Part shown: positions 35,254 to 47,006 of the stretch, piece by piece
Numbering within the stretch: the stretch's first letter is position 1
Layout of the letters: each line of letters starts with the position of its first letter
DNA from: Vitellaria paradoxa
Taxonomy: Eukaryota > Streptophyta > Magnoliopsida > Ericales > Sapotaceae
Assembly: GCA_019916065.1 (NCBI GenBank)
Contig: CM034243.1
Location: 4,774,001 to 4,838,000 of the forward strand
Direction: 5' to 3'
DNA length: 64,000 nucleotides
Position numbers and translations under genes: made by a program
The notes under the pieces: model-generated
The model's input: only the letters and a program-made list of their open reading frames with translations
Told to the model about the DNA's origin: nothing
Databases searched by the model: none

Positions 35254-35604
35254 CGAGAGAGAGAGAGGGATAGAACCGTATTCATGTCGCCACTGGTTGA
35301 TGTGCGCAAATAGGGTGGCCGGCCAGCCATGATCAATTGAACCACCTTCAAGGCGGCGGCGGTTCTTTAGGGCGGCGGAGTTTGAGCGCTGGTTGATCTG
35401 TAGTTGTTGAATTCTCTTCATTTCACGAATATTTCCATACAGAAAAGAAGGGGAAGGTCCTCTTATTCCTTGCTTTTGAAGCTTCGATCTCAACCTGTTG
35501 GGCTTTAACACCAAATCATCAAATCGAAACACAAACACCCACACAAATCCACCCAATGCCACTGATAATATCAACTTTGCCACCAGAATTAGCTCTTGCT
35601 CCAT
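30012..35604 (-). CDS. cytochrome P450, CYP714 family (gibberellin-oxidase type)
   Basis: ER-anchored haem monooxygenase. Five exons, 35604-35277, 33709-33483, 32743-32502, 31031-30659 and 30437-30012, join in phase to 531 aa. Residues about 5-28 form the membrane anchor. Conserved sites: YSTGN after exon 1, SLGKPSYLSKDRG, WAHQRKIISPEF (C-helix), AGHETTA of the I-helix at 341-347, ETLR of the K-helix at 397-400, KPERF at 451-455, and the haem loop FGIGPRTCLG at 472-481 with ligand Cys479. The words GNIREMKRIQ and SRYLPTKNNREIWRLEKE place it in the CYP714 group of the CYP72 clan. Known members (rice EUI, Arabidopsis ELA1/2) oxidise gibberellins; that this one does is inferred. Introns 1 to 3 are loaded with repeats. 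All catalytic motifs are intact. Confidence 0.93.
31741..32224. repeat. duplicated segments in P450 intron 3
   Basis: Two kinds of direct repeat occur. A roughly 74-bp unit containing CACCAAAGTTGGGTGGAAA is present at 31741-31814 and 32151-32224. Between them a 56-bp unit (GCCTTGATTGGTGGT...) is repeated in tandem at 31938-31993 and 31994-32049 with about five mismatches. The outer pair could be the remains of short terminal repeats; no TG..CA ends or primer site were found. Confidence 0.7.
32238..32262. repeat. (AGCTCG)n palindromic hexamer array
   Basis: About four units of AGCTCG, self-complementary as a whole, in P450 intron 3. The same AGCTCGA words recur near 29620-29760 and 40690-40810, suggesting a diverged repeat family. 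Confidence 0.7.
32936..33235. repeat. MITE-like purine/pyrimidine foldback in P450 intron 2
   Basis: It begins with GCTTGGTTGAGGCAAGG and is composed of GGAAGAAAGG and TTTTCCTTCC blocks, with internal direct repeats around TTTCCTTCCAA/CTTTGGGAGG. It resembles the element at 28729-29156 but lacks a clean right end. Confidence 0.4.
35219..35270. repeat. (GA)n microsatellite next to a splice donor
   Basis: GA array, with one GGGC interruption, lying within 10 bp of the exon 1 donor of the P450 gene, so that the intron begins with a long CU-rich tract in the RNA. Confidence 0.85.
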
Positions 35605-35673
35605 TTTCTCCCACCCTTCCTTCCTCCCCCCCCCCTCTTCGATTTTGTGCGCCAGTGTAAGTCGTAGTTATCA

Positions 35674-35682
35674 TTTTTTATA
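35674..35682 (-). promoter_or_regulatory. TATA box of the P450 gene
   Basis: TATAAAAAA on the minus strand, 70 bp upstream of the ATG, giving a leader of about 35-45 nt that contains a G9 run. Confidence 0.6.
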
Positions 35683-36309
35683 GTATACTGCAGTGCCTTG
35701 TCCTTTTCCAGTTCCATATTCGTTTATTAATTAATGCTACAACAGCAACAAAATTAATTTATTAATTAATGCTAAACAAGGCAACAGAATTAGTTTATTA
35801 ATTAATGTTACCTAATCAACAAAATTAATTAGAATGATGCACAACATTTGTAGGGTTCCCAGGCTGCAGTGGGAGAATTCACGGGCTGCAGTGAGTCAAT
35901 TAACGGGGTTGCAATAGGTCAATTAACTGTTAAGATGTAGTTGTATCAAATTTAATGGTCTTAATTAAATGTAATAAAATTAAATTTAAAATAAAAATAA
36001 AAGTTAAATAAAATTTGATTGGAAGATCATTAATGAAAAATATGAAAAGACACATTATATTAAAATGTAATTATATCTTAACTGTTGATTGACTCACTGC
36101 AACCCGTGCAGTGAATTTTCTCATTATAACCCCTTAGAACCCAACATTTGTAGTGTTACTGCTCGAAAATAAATAAATGCATATAAATTTAAGACTCTGT
36201 CTCGCAGAGGTTTTTCAGCTTTTGACTAATTAGTATTTTATTTTTTTTGTCAATTGACTAAAATTATTTTTTTACATTTTAAATTTCTGTTATATTATAA
36301 AAGATAAAT

Positions 36310-36553
36310 ATAATTTAACTTCTTTTTTTTACGCATCTGAAATTGATATAAATATGCAAAAAAATAAGGGGATAAAAAAAAAAAAAGCCAAGGTCTTCAA
36401 TGGTTAAGAGAGCAAAAGACAACAGGAGAATTAGAAGTAACCGCAGACATACATGATACATGTGATGTGATGCGGCATAAAGAAAAATGCCCCGTCACAT
36501 GTATCATACGCATATCAATTTCAGATGTGTAAAAAATGGGTGTAAAAGGTTAT
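36310..36553. mobile_element. hairpin-forming element
   Basis: Outer arms CATCTGAAATTGATAT (left, 36334-36349) and its complement (right, 36513-36528) flank an inner perfect 13-bp stem, ATGATACATGTGA (36453-36465) with TCACATGTATCAT (36495-36507), and a nearer GGCAT/ATGCC stem around an AAAGAAAA loop. No coding capacity. Probably a small foldback MITE. Confidence 0.6.
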
Positions 36554-38397
36554 ACAGGTAAGGTAGGTTTAAGTTTTATACTACTAATTGTTACGAAAAT
36601 AAAGTATTCATCTATCATTGAATAATAAGTGCAAAATTTTATATGTAATGTTTATATCAATCTAGAGCAACTAGAATTATTCATTAAGTGATTATACTTA
36701 CCGGCTCTGAATAGTTAATATTGACTCATCCCTCAAATAATTCGTTAAAATTCAGTAGGGCGAGTCAAACTAATTAAAAAAAATTAGACATTTTTCTTAT
36801 TTTACCCATTTTCTCTCACATATTTGTTAATTTTCTTTACAAAAATTTGAAAAATCTATTTGTTTTTATTTTTTGGGAAATTTCTTTTTATAAAAAAATG
36901 ACGAATATATGAGAAGAGAGGGTAAAATATATATAAAAAAAAATCTGAAATTTTGGTTACTTCGACATATTTTATTAAATTTTAAAAGTTGATTTAAGGG
37001 GTTAGTGTTAACAAAAATTTAAAATAAGGGATATCATTGTAATTTTTAAAAGTTGAGAGTAGTAAATATAATTACCTAAGCATTGAGGGGACATAGGTGT
37101 AATTTACCATCAATTATATTTAGTTTAAAAAAATAATTTGTGTAGAATATTTATTTATTAAAATATATTTAATAATAAATTATTATTAACTTTAGTAAAA
37201 ATATTAATTCAATTTAATAGATAAGTAATTTTTGTAGTAAATTATTATTGTAATAATAAATAATTTTAATAAAATATTATTGGTATAGAATATTTATTTA
37301 TTAAAATATATTTAATAATAATTTATTATTTATTTTAATGAAAATATTAATCCAATTCAATAGACAAGTGATTTTTATAATCAATTATCATTGTAATAAT
37401 AATTAACTTTTTATTAAATTCAACACATCATAAATTAAATTTTTATTTTTTAATACTTTCAAATGAGTAGTCTTTTTTAATTAAATAAAATCAAGTGTAA
37501 ATTTGGACAATAAATAATATTATGATAAGTGATGAAATAAAATATATTTTAATATTTTTAATAATTTTATATGAGTAGGTTTTTAAAATAAAGAAAGGAA
37601 CATAGGTTAAACCTGTCCAATTTTGGACCAAGTTTTATATCATTTAATATTGAAACAATTTAAATTAAATCTAAAAGGTTAAATAAGAAAAATTATTTTG
37701 TAACTTTTAATAAAGAATAAAAGAAAAAAACTACTCCTACTTATCTACTTATTCCCTTTGATGTTTTAAAATTCAAGAAAAAAAAAAAAAAAGGCTATCC
37801 AACTTCTTAATTCTTACGTCATTTATAAAAAATAAAATAAAATAAAATAAAGGTTAAAATAAAAAAATAAAAAAAATTACAATAATTTGGTTTAACTACT
37901 GATGGAATAGTAAACCGTAAAAATTAATGCATTTAAAATTTTTATTTCATTAAAACGTAAGATGCGTTTAGAACGTTGAAATTGTGAAAAATTCTCTAAA
38001 AATTTTTGAAACTCTCTAACACATTTTATTTTTTTCGTATTTCGTAAAATTTTTATAAATTTATATATATTTATATATCCCAACAAACTTTTACAATTTT
38101 CAATAAAATTTTTACAAACTCTAATAACTTTTTTACAAATCTCACAAATTTTTTAATAACTTGTAAAAAAGGATGGTATAAAAAATTGTTTGAACGAACT
38201 CAAAGAAACTGTTCGAACAAATTTCAAAATTAAAAGCCTGATGCAAAAGTCAAAAATTCATTTCAATCAACATTGTTTATCTTTAAAAAATGTGATTTAG
38301 TGGCTGAGCATTAAACATCAGAAAATTACCCAAATTATATTTTTCTATTATTTTTTGACACTCCAAACACCCTCAAAAATACTTTTACAAAAATTAA

Positions 38398-38904
38398 AGT
38401 GTGCTTGGAGTGATAAAAAGTGAAATAAAATAGATAAAATGTGATTTGAGGAAATTTTTTGTATTTAATATACACATCTCAAACCGTATATTTTTGAGAT
38501 GAACTGTAGGATTCTTGTTTTCTTCAGATTGGATTTGGAATGATTCAAAATTTTGTATTAGTCATGACCTCTTTGTAGACCAAACCAGACTTGAAACAGT
38601 TTCTACAGTTCATTTGGACGGAAGTTGGCTATGCTAATTCTTCGGAATGATTTCTACAATCCGCCGGAACGATTTCTATAACTCCAGAAAAAATAGTCAC
38701 AGTAAGTGTTATTCGGTAATTTGAGTGTTCGTTATGAGAATGGTAAAAAAAATTTTACTAATTAATTAATTGAATTCTAGTTATTGACTTTTTTTTTAGA
38801 AGGTATTGAACCTTTTTTAAATTTTAAAAAAGTAATAATATGTAAAAATATAATAGAGATTTTTAAAAATTTTTACCAAAATTTATTACACCAAACACAA
38901 TCTC
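38398..38904 (+). mobile_element. TAA-family MITE, copy 3
   Basis: It has the same order of landmarks as the copy at 26922-27407: GATAAAATGTGATTTGAGG, ACACATCTCAAACCGTAT, TCAAAATTTTGTAT, ATAGTCACAGTAAGTG, then TTTACCAAAATTT. It ends 70 bp before the TATA box of the casein kinase gene, so it forms the upstream promoter edge. Confidence 0.65.
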
Positions 38905-38976
38905 AATCTTTTTTGGTTTTTGGGTAATTTAAGAAGATATTTTCCTAGTGTGAGACAGCAGTGAGAGTGACATTGA

Positions 38977-38985
38977 TATATAAAA
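38977..38985 (+). promoter_or_regulatory. probable TATA box of the CK2 beta gene
   Basis: TATATAAAA, about 280 bp upstream of the ATG at 39263, followed by a GA/CT-rich leader typical of plant 5' UTRs (GGTGGAGAGAG, TTCTCTTCTTCCCC). Confidence 0.5.
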
Positions 38986-39188
38986 AAAAAATTAATAATA
39001 ATACAAATGAAAATCTATAACAAGCAAGATAGAGGTGGAGAGAGCTCGTGTTCTCTTCTTCCCCTACAGAGGGAAACCCTTGTTTTCCCCGTCTCTATCA
39101 GAACCTTCTCTGCAAATTAAAGTCTTCTTTGTTCCGATCTCTTTCTATTCATCCAAAATATAGGGTTTACGCTTACTCTAGACACACC

Positions 39189-39218
39189 ATGCTCGACGAA
39201 AAGCTTCAAAATATCTAA
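39189..39218 (+). promoter_or_regulatory. nine-codon uORF in the CK2 beta leader
   Basis: ATG at 39189 in context ACACCATGC opens a nine-codon frame (MLDEKLQNI) closed by TAA at 39216-39218, 44 nt before the main ATG. An earlier ATG at 39007 lies too near the predicted start site to be sure it is transcribed. Confidence 0.5.
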
Positions 39219-39262
39219 CCAGAGCTGTAATTCGAAAGTATACATCGATACATACGAGGGAG

Positions 39263-42200
39263 ATGTACAGAGATCGAGGGCGCGTAGGTGGGTCCTCGAA
39301 GTCGGAGATCGCCGGCGGGCCGTTGGATCGGAAGCGGATCAACGACGCGTTAGATAAGCACTTGGAGAAGTCGTCGCCGTCGACCTCGAAGGGCTTCTAC
39401 AGCAGCAGCAAGGACAAAGACAGAGTGGCTATGCTGTCCACTTCTACTGCTGGCGGCGTCGGCAAGTCGCAGCATATCGATCACCGTGACACTCGGTCGT
39501 CTTCCACCATCACCGCCAAGAACCAGTGTTCGGATGGTTGGTTCTGTTTTCTCATTATTTCCCATTTCGTGTATTTAGTGTTGGAAATTGGATTTGTGGT
39601 GGAAAAGGATTAGGGAATGGAAATTAAACTTATTAATTTGTGTTAATTTTTAATACATAACTAAGTAATTATTTATTTATTTTTTCATAAATATCAATTT
39701 ATTTTCTTATTACTTTTCTAACTCAATAAAAAAAGAAATAAAAGAAATAAATAAATAATAAAAATAAAAATAAATTTAACCTTCTCACCTCAATTTGATT
39801 TTCTTCACTTTTCCTTTCCCTCCACAAATCCATGTTCCAAACATAGCTTAAGGTTTGGTTATATTAATGAATCATGCTTGTGTGAGTTTTATTACATCAA
39901 TTTGTTTTGGTGACTGGGTCTGATCTGCTTGTTTATGTATCAACTACGTTAAGTGTTTTAAGCTTTGAATTTTGTGGGATTTATGTATTTATAGGTTTGG
40001 TAGTTAGCAGCTTGTGCGGGTTGTAGGATTAAGGTGATTGATTTGGTGCTATATTATCCTTTTTGATTTGTTGGCATTGTTGGAATTAGCCCCTTTTTTT
40101 TTTTAAATTCCCCTTTATAGTGAAAAGCTGTGACTTTGCTTAACAGAAAATGGGGTTGTTTTTAAGTTCTTTGCAGAAAAGCCAATGAGCTTTGTTATAT
40201 TGGATCCGTTGATAACTTGATACTGATTTTCCATTGGCATAGCTTTTTTGTAGTAACTCAGCCTGTAGCCGTGATGGCTATTCTTCTAATCAGTCATTTT
40301 TTCAGCACTGAAAACTTTTGTATGCTGCAATTTTATAATGGCCTGTGCGAGGTTTGATCAATTGATATCATAAAGGATGAGTAAATTGTTTCATATGGGT
40401 GTTTTTTAGTTTACTAGAGAGTGAATGAGGAAGTGAAAAAGTTTTAGCAAATAATGTATTAACTAATAAGGGAATATGAAGAGTTGTGTGGTAGGTACGT
40501 TAAGGAATGAAGAGGTTGGAGTTAATTTGAGCACCATCCTGTAGTGATATGTGTTTTATGTATATGATTATTGGCTAATCATTGTAGATGCGAATCTTTT
40601 TCTTACCAATCTTGTGAATCTAATTCTTATGCTTTTTTTTTTTTTGGGGGGGGGGGCTGGAATTGAGCTGAGCCAAGCCAAATTTTAGCATGTTCGATTG
40701 GCTTGAATAAAAATAAAGTGGCTCTAGCTTGAGCTCAGCTAGGATTCGAGCCTTTGTAAGAGCATGAGCTCGATTCTATAGATAAGCTCGCGCTCAGCTT
40801 GTGAATAACTCGAGCCAAGCAAACTTCCAAAATTAAATTCAAAAGACCTAATAATCACCTTTTAATTTATAAAATTGAGAGGCAAGCCCATTTGGAAAAA
40901 TTTATTCTTAATGAATTAAATTTATTTATTTTATAAGGTACGTAATAGGAATTTACATGGTCCAACAACTTAAATTCCATTAGTTGGTACGCCCTCTTTT
41001 ATAAGAGGAAAAATTTGAAGTTTTATATATTGTTGGGCAATGTGGGACAAACAAAATATTGGATGGAGAAGTGGAGCGGCCTAAATAAGAGTTGTGTTTT
41101 CATAAGATCATAAGATGTTAAGTCCCACACCACCTTATGTACTTAAAGCTTTATTCTATATAAGCTTTATCCTTGGTATGTAAAAATATTTTTTGAGCCA
41201 GCTTGCAAGCTTTCAAGCCCAGCATCTTAAGTCTCAAGCTTAGCTTGAAATTTAATCGAACCAAAATTAAGGCTTGAATTTGGCTTGCATGGGTTGAGAG
41301 TTTTTTTTTTTTTTTGGGGGGGGGGGGGTTTACACATCATTGTTTTACTCACTTCAGTGAAATTCATATACTCATTATATTTACTGGTATTGCAGAGGAA
41401 TCTGAGACAGATAGTGAAGAATCAGATGTTAGTGGTTCTGATGGGGATGATACATCTTGGATTTCATGGTTTTGCAATTTGCGAGGAAACGAATTTTTTT
41501 GTGAAGTTGATGATGAATACATCCAAGATGATTTTAACCTTTGTGGGTTAAGCAGTCAAGTTCCATATTATGATTATGCACTGGATCTAATTTTGGATGT
41601 TGAGTCTTCTCATGGTAAGTATTTCATTATGTTTAGTTCAAAGTTCGAGTTGCATGCCATTGTACAGCTGTTGGAAGTATACGTATCATGGTTCTAGTTT
41701 GCCCTTTATGTCTATGTAGACCTAAACCAATGTTATGATGGGTAGTTTGGAGGTTGAACCAGCAACCTAGGGATTGTACTGATCTCTGTTCTATGATTGC
41801 GTTTTAATAGTTGCAATTTCAAATGCCACCAAGATCTTTATGATTCCACAAGGTGATGCATTATTTACAAGATTTATGCCACAGGATACCTCAACTTCCT
41901 GGGACAAAACACTTTGCCATCACTATCAGCTTCAATAATTGGCTCTCTGGCATTTAGGAAAATGCTTAGCAAACAGAATCTTCATACAGAAATACAATTT
42001 GCCATTGTGGTAGTGGCTTTTTTGAAATTTTGAAGCACACAGATGGGCCTTTTTGTTTTCAAGTGAATTTATCCCATCCCAATTCCTTGACACTTGCCCA
42101 AAGTGTTGTGCTGAATGCAATATTTCACCTTTGTTGACTTGTATAGGAACTATGGTCTTCCACAAAAATCTTGATTGCAGCATGTTTGATGGGTAATAGT

Positions 42201-45200
42201 GGCATAAATATTTGTGAGATTCTTGAGATTTGAAATAAAAAATAAAAAATTCCCTGTATCAGAAAGCCTGGTGGCAATGTATTTTTTTTTTGGTAAGCAA
42301 TGGTGGCAATGTAGAGACAGACATTCTTTGCAAAAACCAAAAATGAGCAGTCAATGCTTCATGCAGAGTTTCACTCTTTACACTTGTGGCTTTGCAAAAT
42401 GAAAAAAACTAGGTTATTTTGGTGGATTAGAATACTATCTCATAGTCTTTAACACAAAAGTGGTGAAGTAAGTTTTTTTTTTTTTTTTAATTTTTCCTTT
42501 CTCTTGGCATTCTTCAGCCATCTGCTATATCTTGAACTTAAAGAATGTGATTTTAAGTATATTGTCGCACTGTCATTTACTTTTCACATGCAATTTCTGG
42601 CCCTCTCTTGGGGTTATCAAAGGCCTTGAAGAAGGGGAAATTGAAATTTTGTTCTGATTGATGATATCTTCAAAGTCTTGCTTAGCTTGGTAGTGGACGT
42701 CCTTTTTCAAAGGTTTGGATATGATACAATGCTTACTGCTTGTCTTTTTGAGGATTAGTTTAAATCAATCTGGTCATCTTGACTCAGCTGACTAGCTCTC
42801 TTTAACGGCCTCTTTGAATCAATGCCATTGGTGTTGGTTCTATTATTTGTTTGAAGATTATTCTAGTTCTGTGGTTGTATGGCTGAATTCCAAGGTTTTG
42901 CTTTGTGGCATTGTGCTCATCTTATGGGAAATTCTTTTTTTTTTTTCCCTTCTGTTTAACATGTTACATCAATGCATAGAGCTGCTTAGATCACTTTTTA
43001 TTCTGCATATGTGTTGGTTGATGTCTGCTTGAATTGTAGAATGTTTTTGTATAATTTTCCTAAGAAACTGCTGTATAATTTTTGTTATTAATCTGCTTGA
43101 AGGAAGGATGTGGGATTAATCTCGTTGAAATGATTTCATGGCATCTTCAATCTGGCGTTTGTTTGTCTCAAATTCCTGCCTTCATTTAGTTGTCCGTCCC
43201 TTATCTGCTCACATTGGAGGGTTCTGGGTTGGTTACTAATGACTGAATATACATGCTGCATGCATGTGTATATGTGGAATTTTTCTAACAAGCATTTTGG
43301 TACCCTGTTATGGACAATCGCAGGTGACATGTTCACTGAAGAACAGAATGAATTGGTTGAATCAGCAGCAGAAATGCTGTATGGTTTGATACATGTTCGA
43401 TACATATTGACTACCAAGGGAATGGCAGCAATGGTAAGATTTTAAGGTTGGCTGTTTCTACTTTTCTATTTCCCTTTAACCCATGTCCCATTGTCTTGGG
43501 TTAAAGATTTCATATTGATGTACAGTTAGAGAAGTACAAAAATTATGACTTTGGGAGATGCCCAAGAGTTTACTGTTGTGGACAGTCCTGCCTTCCAGTT
43601 GGTCAATCAGATATTCCACGTTCAAGTACCGTAAAAATTTACTGTCCCAAATGCGAAGATATTTACTACCCTCGATCCAAGTATCAAGGCAGTATCCTTA
43701 TGTTGTACCAATTTCTTTTATTGTGCCTTTTGCTACTTATGTTTTCTTTCTTCATTCTGCCTTCTTTGCTTTGGTGCTTGGTAGAAAGTTGCATTGTTGC
43801 CTGTAGATGTATGCTTCAGCTTTGCATGTTTTCCAAATTGGTGTTATTTTCTTATTGTTGAATGTTTCTGTTCCACATTTTTTTGTTGATTGGATAGAAG
43901 CAAGTGTGCAGGTGATCTTAAATATTTATTTCCCCAAGGTTAAGTTAATTATGTTTGGTGGTGTAGTGTAGTGTGACTTAGCAAAGTTTTTCTTGTGAGT
44001 TGCTATGTGCTAAAAGGACTCTGAGAATCTTTTATTTTTAATTTCAGTTTTATTTTTTTAATTTTTTTTTTGAGGTGAAAAAAAGGAAGGCTGAAAGTGT
44101 TTCATGATGAATTTGGTTCTCTGTTGCTTCTGGATAAGCTATGGCACCACCAAACAGACACTTAATTTTGTTGATTGTAAAATGCTTGGATGTTATGCTT
44201 AATGAGTCTCATTTAGACATTGTGTATTTTGTCCTTGCATGTAAAGTTGTAGTTTGTAATGGAAAAAGTAAATAACTCGTTTCCCCTATGAGCCTGTGGC
44301 TCCAACGATAATTATAATATGATGCTGAGTTACTCGTGGCCAAGATATGTATATATTTGGTTCATGTTATAATTAGTTCTTATTCATCATCGTTCATGAA
44401 TTTCCATCTCTCTTGGTCATATTGTTAGTGTGAGACACAGGAAACCACATCTTAGCTTACTTGCATGTATGGTAAAAGGGGTGGCCTTGGACAACAATAA
44501 GGTTGTTCCGTTGCGATTTGGAGTCACAGGTTTGAACCTTAAAAACCACCTCTACAAGCAAGGATAAGGTTGTATACATTTGATTTGACTTTTCCCAAAC
44601 CCACATTGTAGAAGTCTCATGCATTAGGTTGCCCTTTATATATATATATATATATGCATGATAACCTTAACTCCTAAAAAATTGAGATTCACACATCTTT
44701 GAATTTTGAAAGCCGTGCAAAATATTAAAACACATTAAAATTTTTAGAAGGTTAAATTGAAGTCTGAAGATATATGGAAGCTTAAAATTATAAATAACTT
44801 GTTATTTTGATATATTCTGCTTGAAGTTTGCTATATTTATGATGTTTTGATAGGTACATTTAGAATTATTATTGCACTACTGGAGGAAACTTTGATGGTA
44901 TCATGAAAAAAAGAAATGATATTTGTTCTTTGGTTCTAAATCTATTAAGAGGGTTGGAAGTTTTGCTCTTGGAAGGAGCCAAAAATTTAGGAACGTGGCT
45001 AAAGCGATGGCACAATTTTTGTTTTTGTATTTTTGAGCTCCTGTCTGAATGGATAAGGTGCATGCCACTGATCCTGTTGCCCCTGCGACATTATTTTCCT
45101 TTGTATTCTTAGCATGTGTAGTTTATCCCTGTATAATGGATTTCCTTGACTTTGTAAAGATATAGATGGAGCTTATTTTGGAACCACATTTCCTCACCTG

Positions 45201-45290
45201 TTTTTGATGACGTATGGTCATCTGAAACCACAGAAACCTGCCCAGAGTTATGTTCCAAGAGTATTTGGCTTCAAGATTCACAAGACATGA
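39263..45290 (+). CDS. CKB: casein kinase II regulatory subunit beta
   Basis: Regulatory subunit that dimerises and docks catalytic alpha subunits in the CK2 holoenzyme, nuclear and cytosolic. Five exons, 39263-39536, 41396-41614, 43324-43433, 43526-43691 and 45160-45290, join in phase to 299 aa. Residues 1-91 are the plant-specific Ser-rich extension with SSPSTSKGF and RSSSTIT blocks. Then come the acidic [52 protein letters not shown], and the zinc finger C213-x4-C218 with C241-x2-C244 (CPRVYC...CPKC). The end [20 protein letters not shown] leads to a short tail FGFKIHKT. Exon 4 uses a GTATCC donor and exon 5 an AAAG acceptor, supported by exact family continuity across the junction. Orthology to a particular Arabidopsis CKB1-4 is not resolved. 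Confidence 0.95.
40660..41180. repeat. repeat relics in CK2 beta intron 1
   Basis: 40660-40830 is rich in GAGCTCA/AAGCTCG words of the diverged family seen elsewhere. 41035-41165 has GGCAATGTGGGAC, TTAAGTCCCACACCACC and a TATAAGCTTTAT box, resembling part of a retroelement LTR. Neither has complete ends. Confidence 0.35.
44476..44637 (+). mobile_element. Au-SINE-like element in CK2 beta intron 4
   Basis: From GGGGTGGCCTTGG, through a B-box-like GGTTTGAACC at about 44531-44540, to CTACAAGCAAGGATAAGG, GTTGTATAC, ACATTGTAGAAGTCTCAT and GCATTAGGTTGCCCTTT at the 3' end. The order of blocks and the terminal GGTTGCCCTTT are those of angiosperm Au SINEs, with many substitutions, suggesting an old copy. 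A (TA)n run follows directly, hiding any target duplication. Confidence 0.65.
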
Positions 45291-46410
45291 TGCTACGGCT
45301 CCTTGCTGTCGGAGATCCCTATTTTCAAGCGGTTGGTTCTCGTCTTGTATCTGTTGATGTGCGGGTGTTAATTCTAAGAAGGGAGGTAACATGCAGTGGT
45401 AGTTCCAAAAAGATTAATATTGATTAATTGACCCCCCCCCCCCCCAAAGAAAAAAAAAATCTGTCCCATGTCTCGAGCAAACTTCTCATAAAAATGTACC
45501 TGCGAATTTGTATCTTGAGTGTGTGTAATCTTACGTCTCTCTTTCAAATGCGGAGAATTATTTGATGTGCTTTTTTCCTTGTAGTTTGGTTCATTGTATT
45601 TTATTTTCATGTTCTACTCGTTGTCAGGTAGGATTTAAGTGCCGTCTCCCTGTCTGGAGGGCTATGTTTCTTCTCCATGTATTTCTCTGAAGTCTTTGGT
45701 TCCAAAGATAGAAATTAATTCCATACATAGAAAAAGTAGTTAGAAGATCAAAGACCTTCATGTGGTTCTATATATATATATATATATAGCTTAAAATAAT
45801 ATTTAACTTCTGATGACAAGGCTAGGTGCAGTTAGCTGAGTTATGCAAATCATAGCCGTTCTAGCTGGTGAGGTCCATGCACTGACAACTGGGGGGTTTT
45901 TGGTGAATTTGAATTTACAGGACTAGTTGGGTTTTTTTTTGGGTAGTTTACCTAACCATTCCCATTCGTGAATCTTGTTGTAAAACGTCATATTGAAATT
46001 GTAATCAGATGGCAAATACGATAAGTTTAAGAATTTCAAAAGTCAAATGAGCTTCCATCATCATTTGTCTTTTCTTTGCAATGTGTGGATGTTGTATTGT
46101 ATCTTGTGTATCTAGAGAGATGGGATGAAAGGGACAATATTGCTCTGGGTCCTATGGTTTTGTGGATTGATGGTACATTCAATTGCTGAAGAAGAAGACT
46201 AGATTTAGGCCTTGTTTGGGCTTTTGGCTACTTAGGTTTTATTTATTTATTTTTTTGAAATGATGACACTTATCTTTATTCTTTTTTAAATCATGATGGC
46301 AAAAGTGTCGAATTAACTTTTTTCTTTCCCCTCTCATCCTAAACACACGCACACGAAAAAAAAAAAAAGGAAAAAAATAATTTTATTTTTTTCTTTTTTT
46401 TTTTTTTCTA

Positions 46411-46624
46411 GAAAGTCTACTCCCATCTTTTTAAGTCTCGCATTATTTACCGTTAACCTATGTAGTAGTGGGTTCAACCTAATTATCATTGAGATTTTGC
46501 ATGCAGATAAACACATGATAATTAGGTGGACTTCATCTATGTTAGTTGTGCTTTGCTTTGTCCACTGTTACATAGGCGAACGGTAAATAGTGCAAGATTT
46601 TAAAAGCGGTGGGAGTAAACTTTT
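46411..46624. mobile_element. inverted-repeat MITE
   Basis: The left arm (GTCTACTCCCATC, then ATTATTTACCGTT and CCTATGTA) is matched in inverted order on the right (TACATAGGCGAACGGTAAATA, then GGTGGGAGTAAAC). Arms are about 55-65 bp with several mismatches; an inner TAATTATCA/TGATAATTA pair is also present. Confidence 0.65.
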
Positions 46625-46850
46625 TGTTTTGTTTTGTTTTTTTTTTCTTCTCGAAGTAATCTTTAAACTCAATTTTTGTACATATGTAACCCTATTCTGC
46701 TGGCTTAGCAAGAGGTTGAGTTCTTGCATACGCCCAATTTTGGCTCGATGAATTATTTAGGTTTTCTGACGTCATTGGGTCTAAAATATTATGAAAATAT
46801 ATTTATATGTTACTGGTATAGCTCGTGCGATGTATAGATTTGTTATATTA

Positions 46851-47006
46851 GCCTTGTTTGGCATTATCAAAAATTATTAAAATTTATCAATTTTAATTAC
46901 TTTTTGTATTTTTCTCCAATCAAAAATTTTCACATTTCACATTTATGTTACATATTTCTACTTTTATTATACTTTTTGTTTCATTTTTTGTCAAGCAAAC
47001 ACCCCC
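46851..47006. mobile_element. short MITE
   Basis: Ends GCCTTGTTTGGCA and GCAAACACCCCC, 156 bp, same family style as the copy at 5056-5188 (AATTTATCAATTTT, TTACTTTTTGTA, CAATCAAAAATTT). Confidence 0.5.

Larger units (their letters stand above)
35700..38960. other. repeat-rich region between divergent genes
   Basis: The P450 and the casein kinase gene diverge from here. No ORF is supported. Contents: a direct pair of TTTATTAATTAATGCTA words near 35724-35805, the hairpin element at 36310-36553, a segment at about 36990-37115 that matches an end of the 16.3-kb foldback (TTTTTAAAAGTT...GTGTAATTTA), long A/T tracts, a MITE-like segment at about 37970-38375 ending CTCCAAACACCCTC, and the MITE at 38398. 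Confidence 0.5.

Noticed and set aside
41035..41165. Solo LTR in CK2 beta intron 1
   Set aside because: It has LTR-like words and a TATA-like site but no defined TG..CA ends or flanking duplication.
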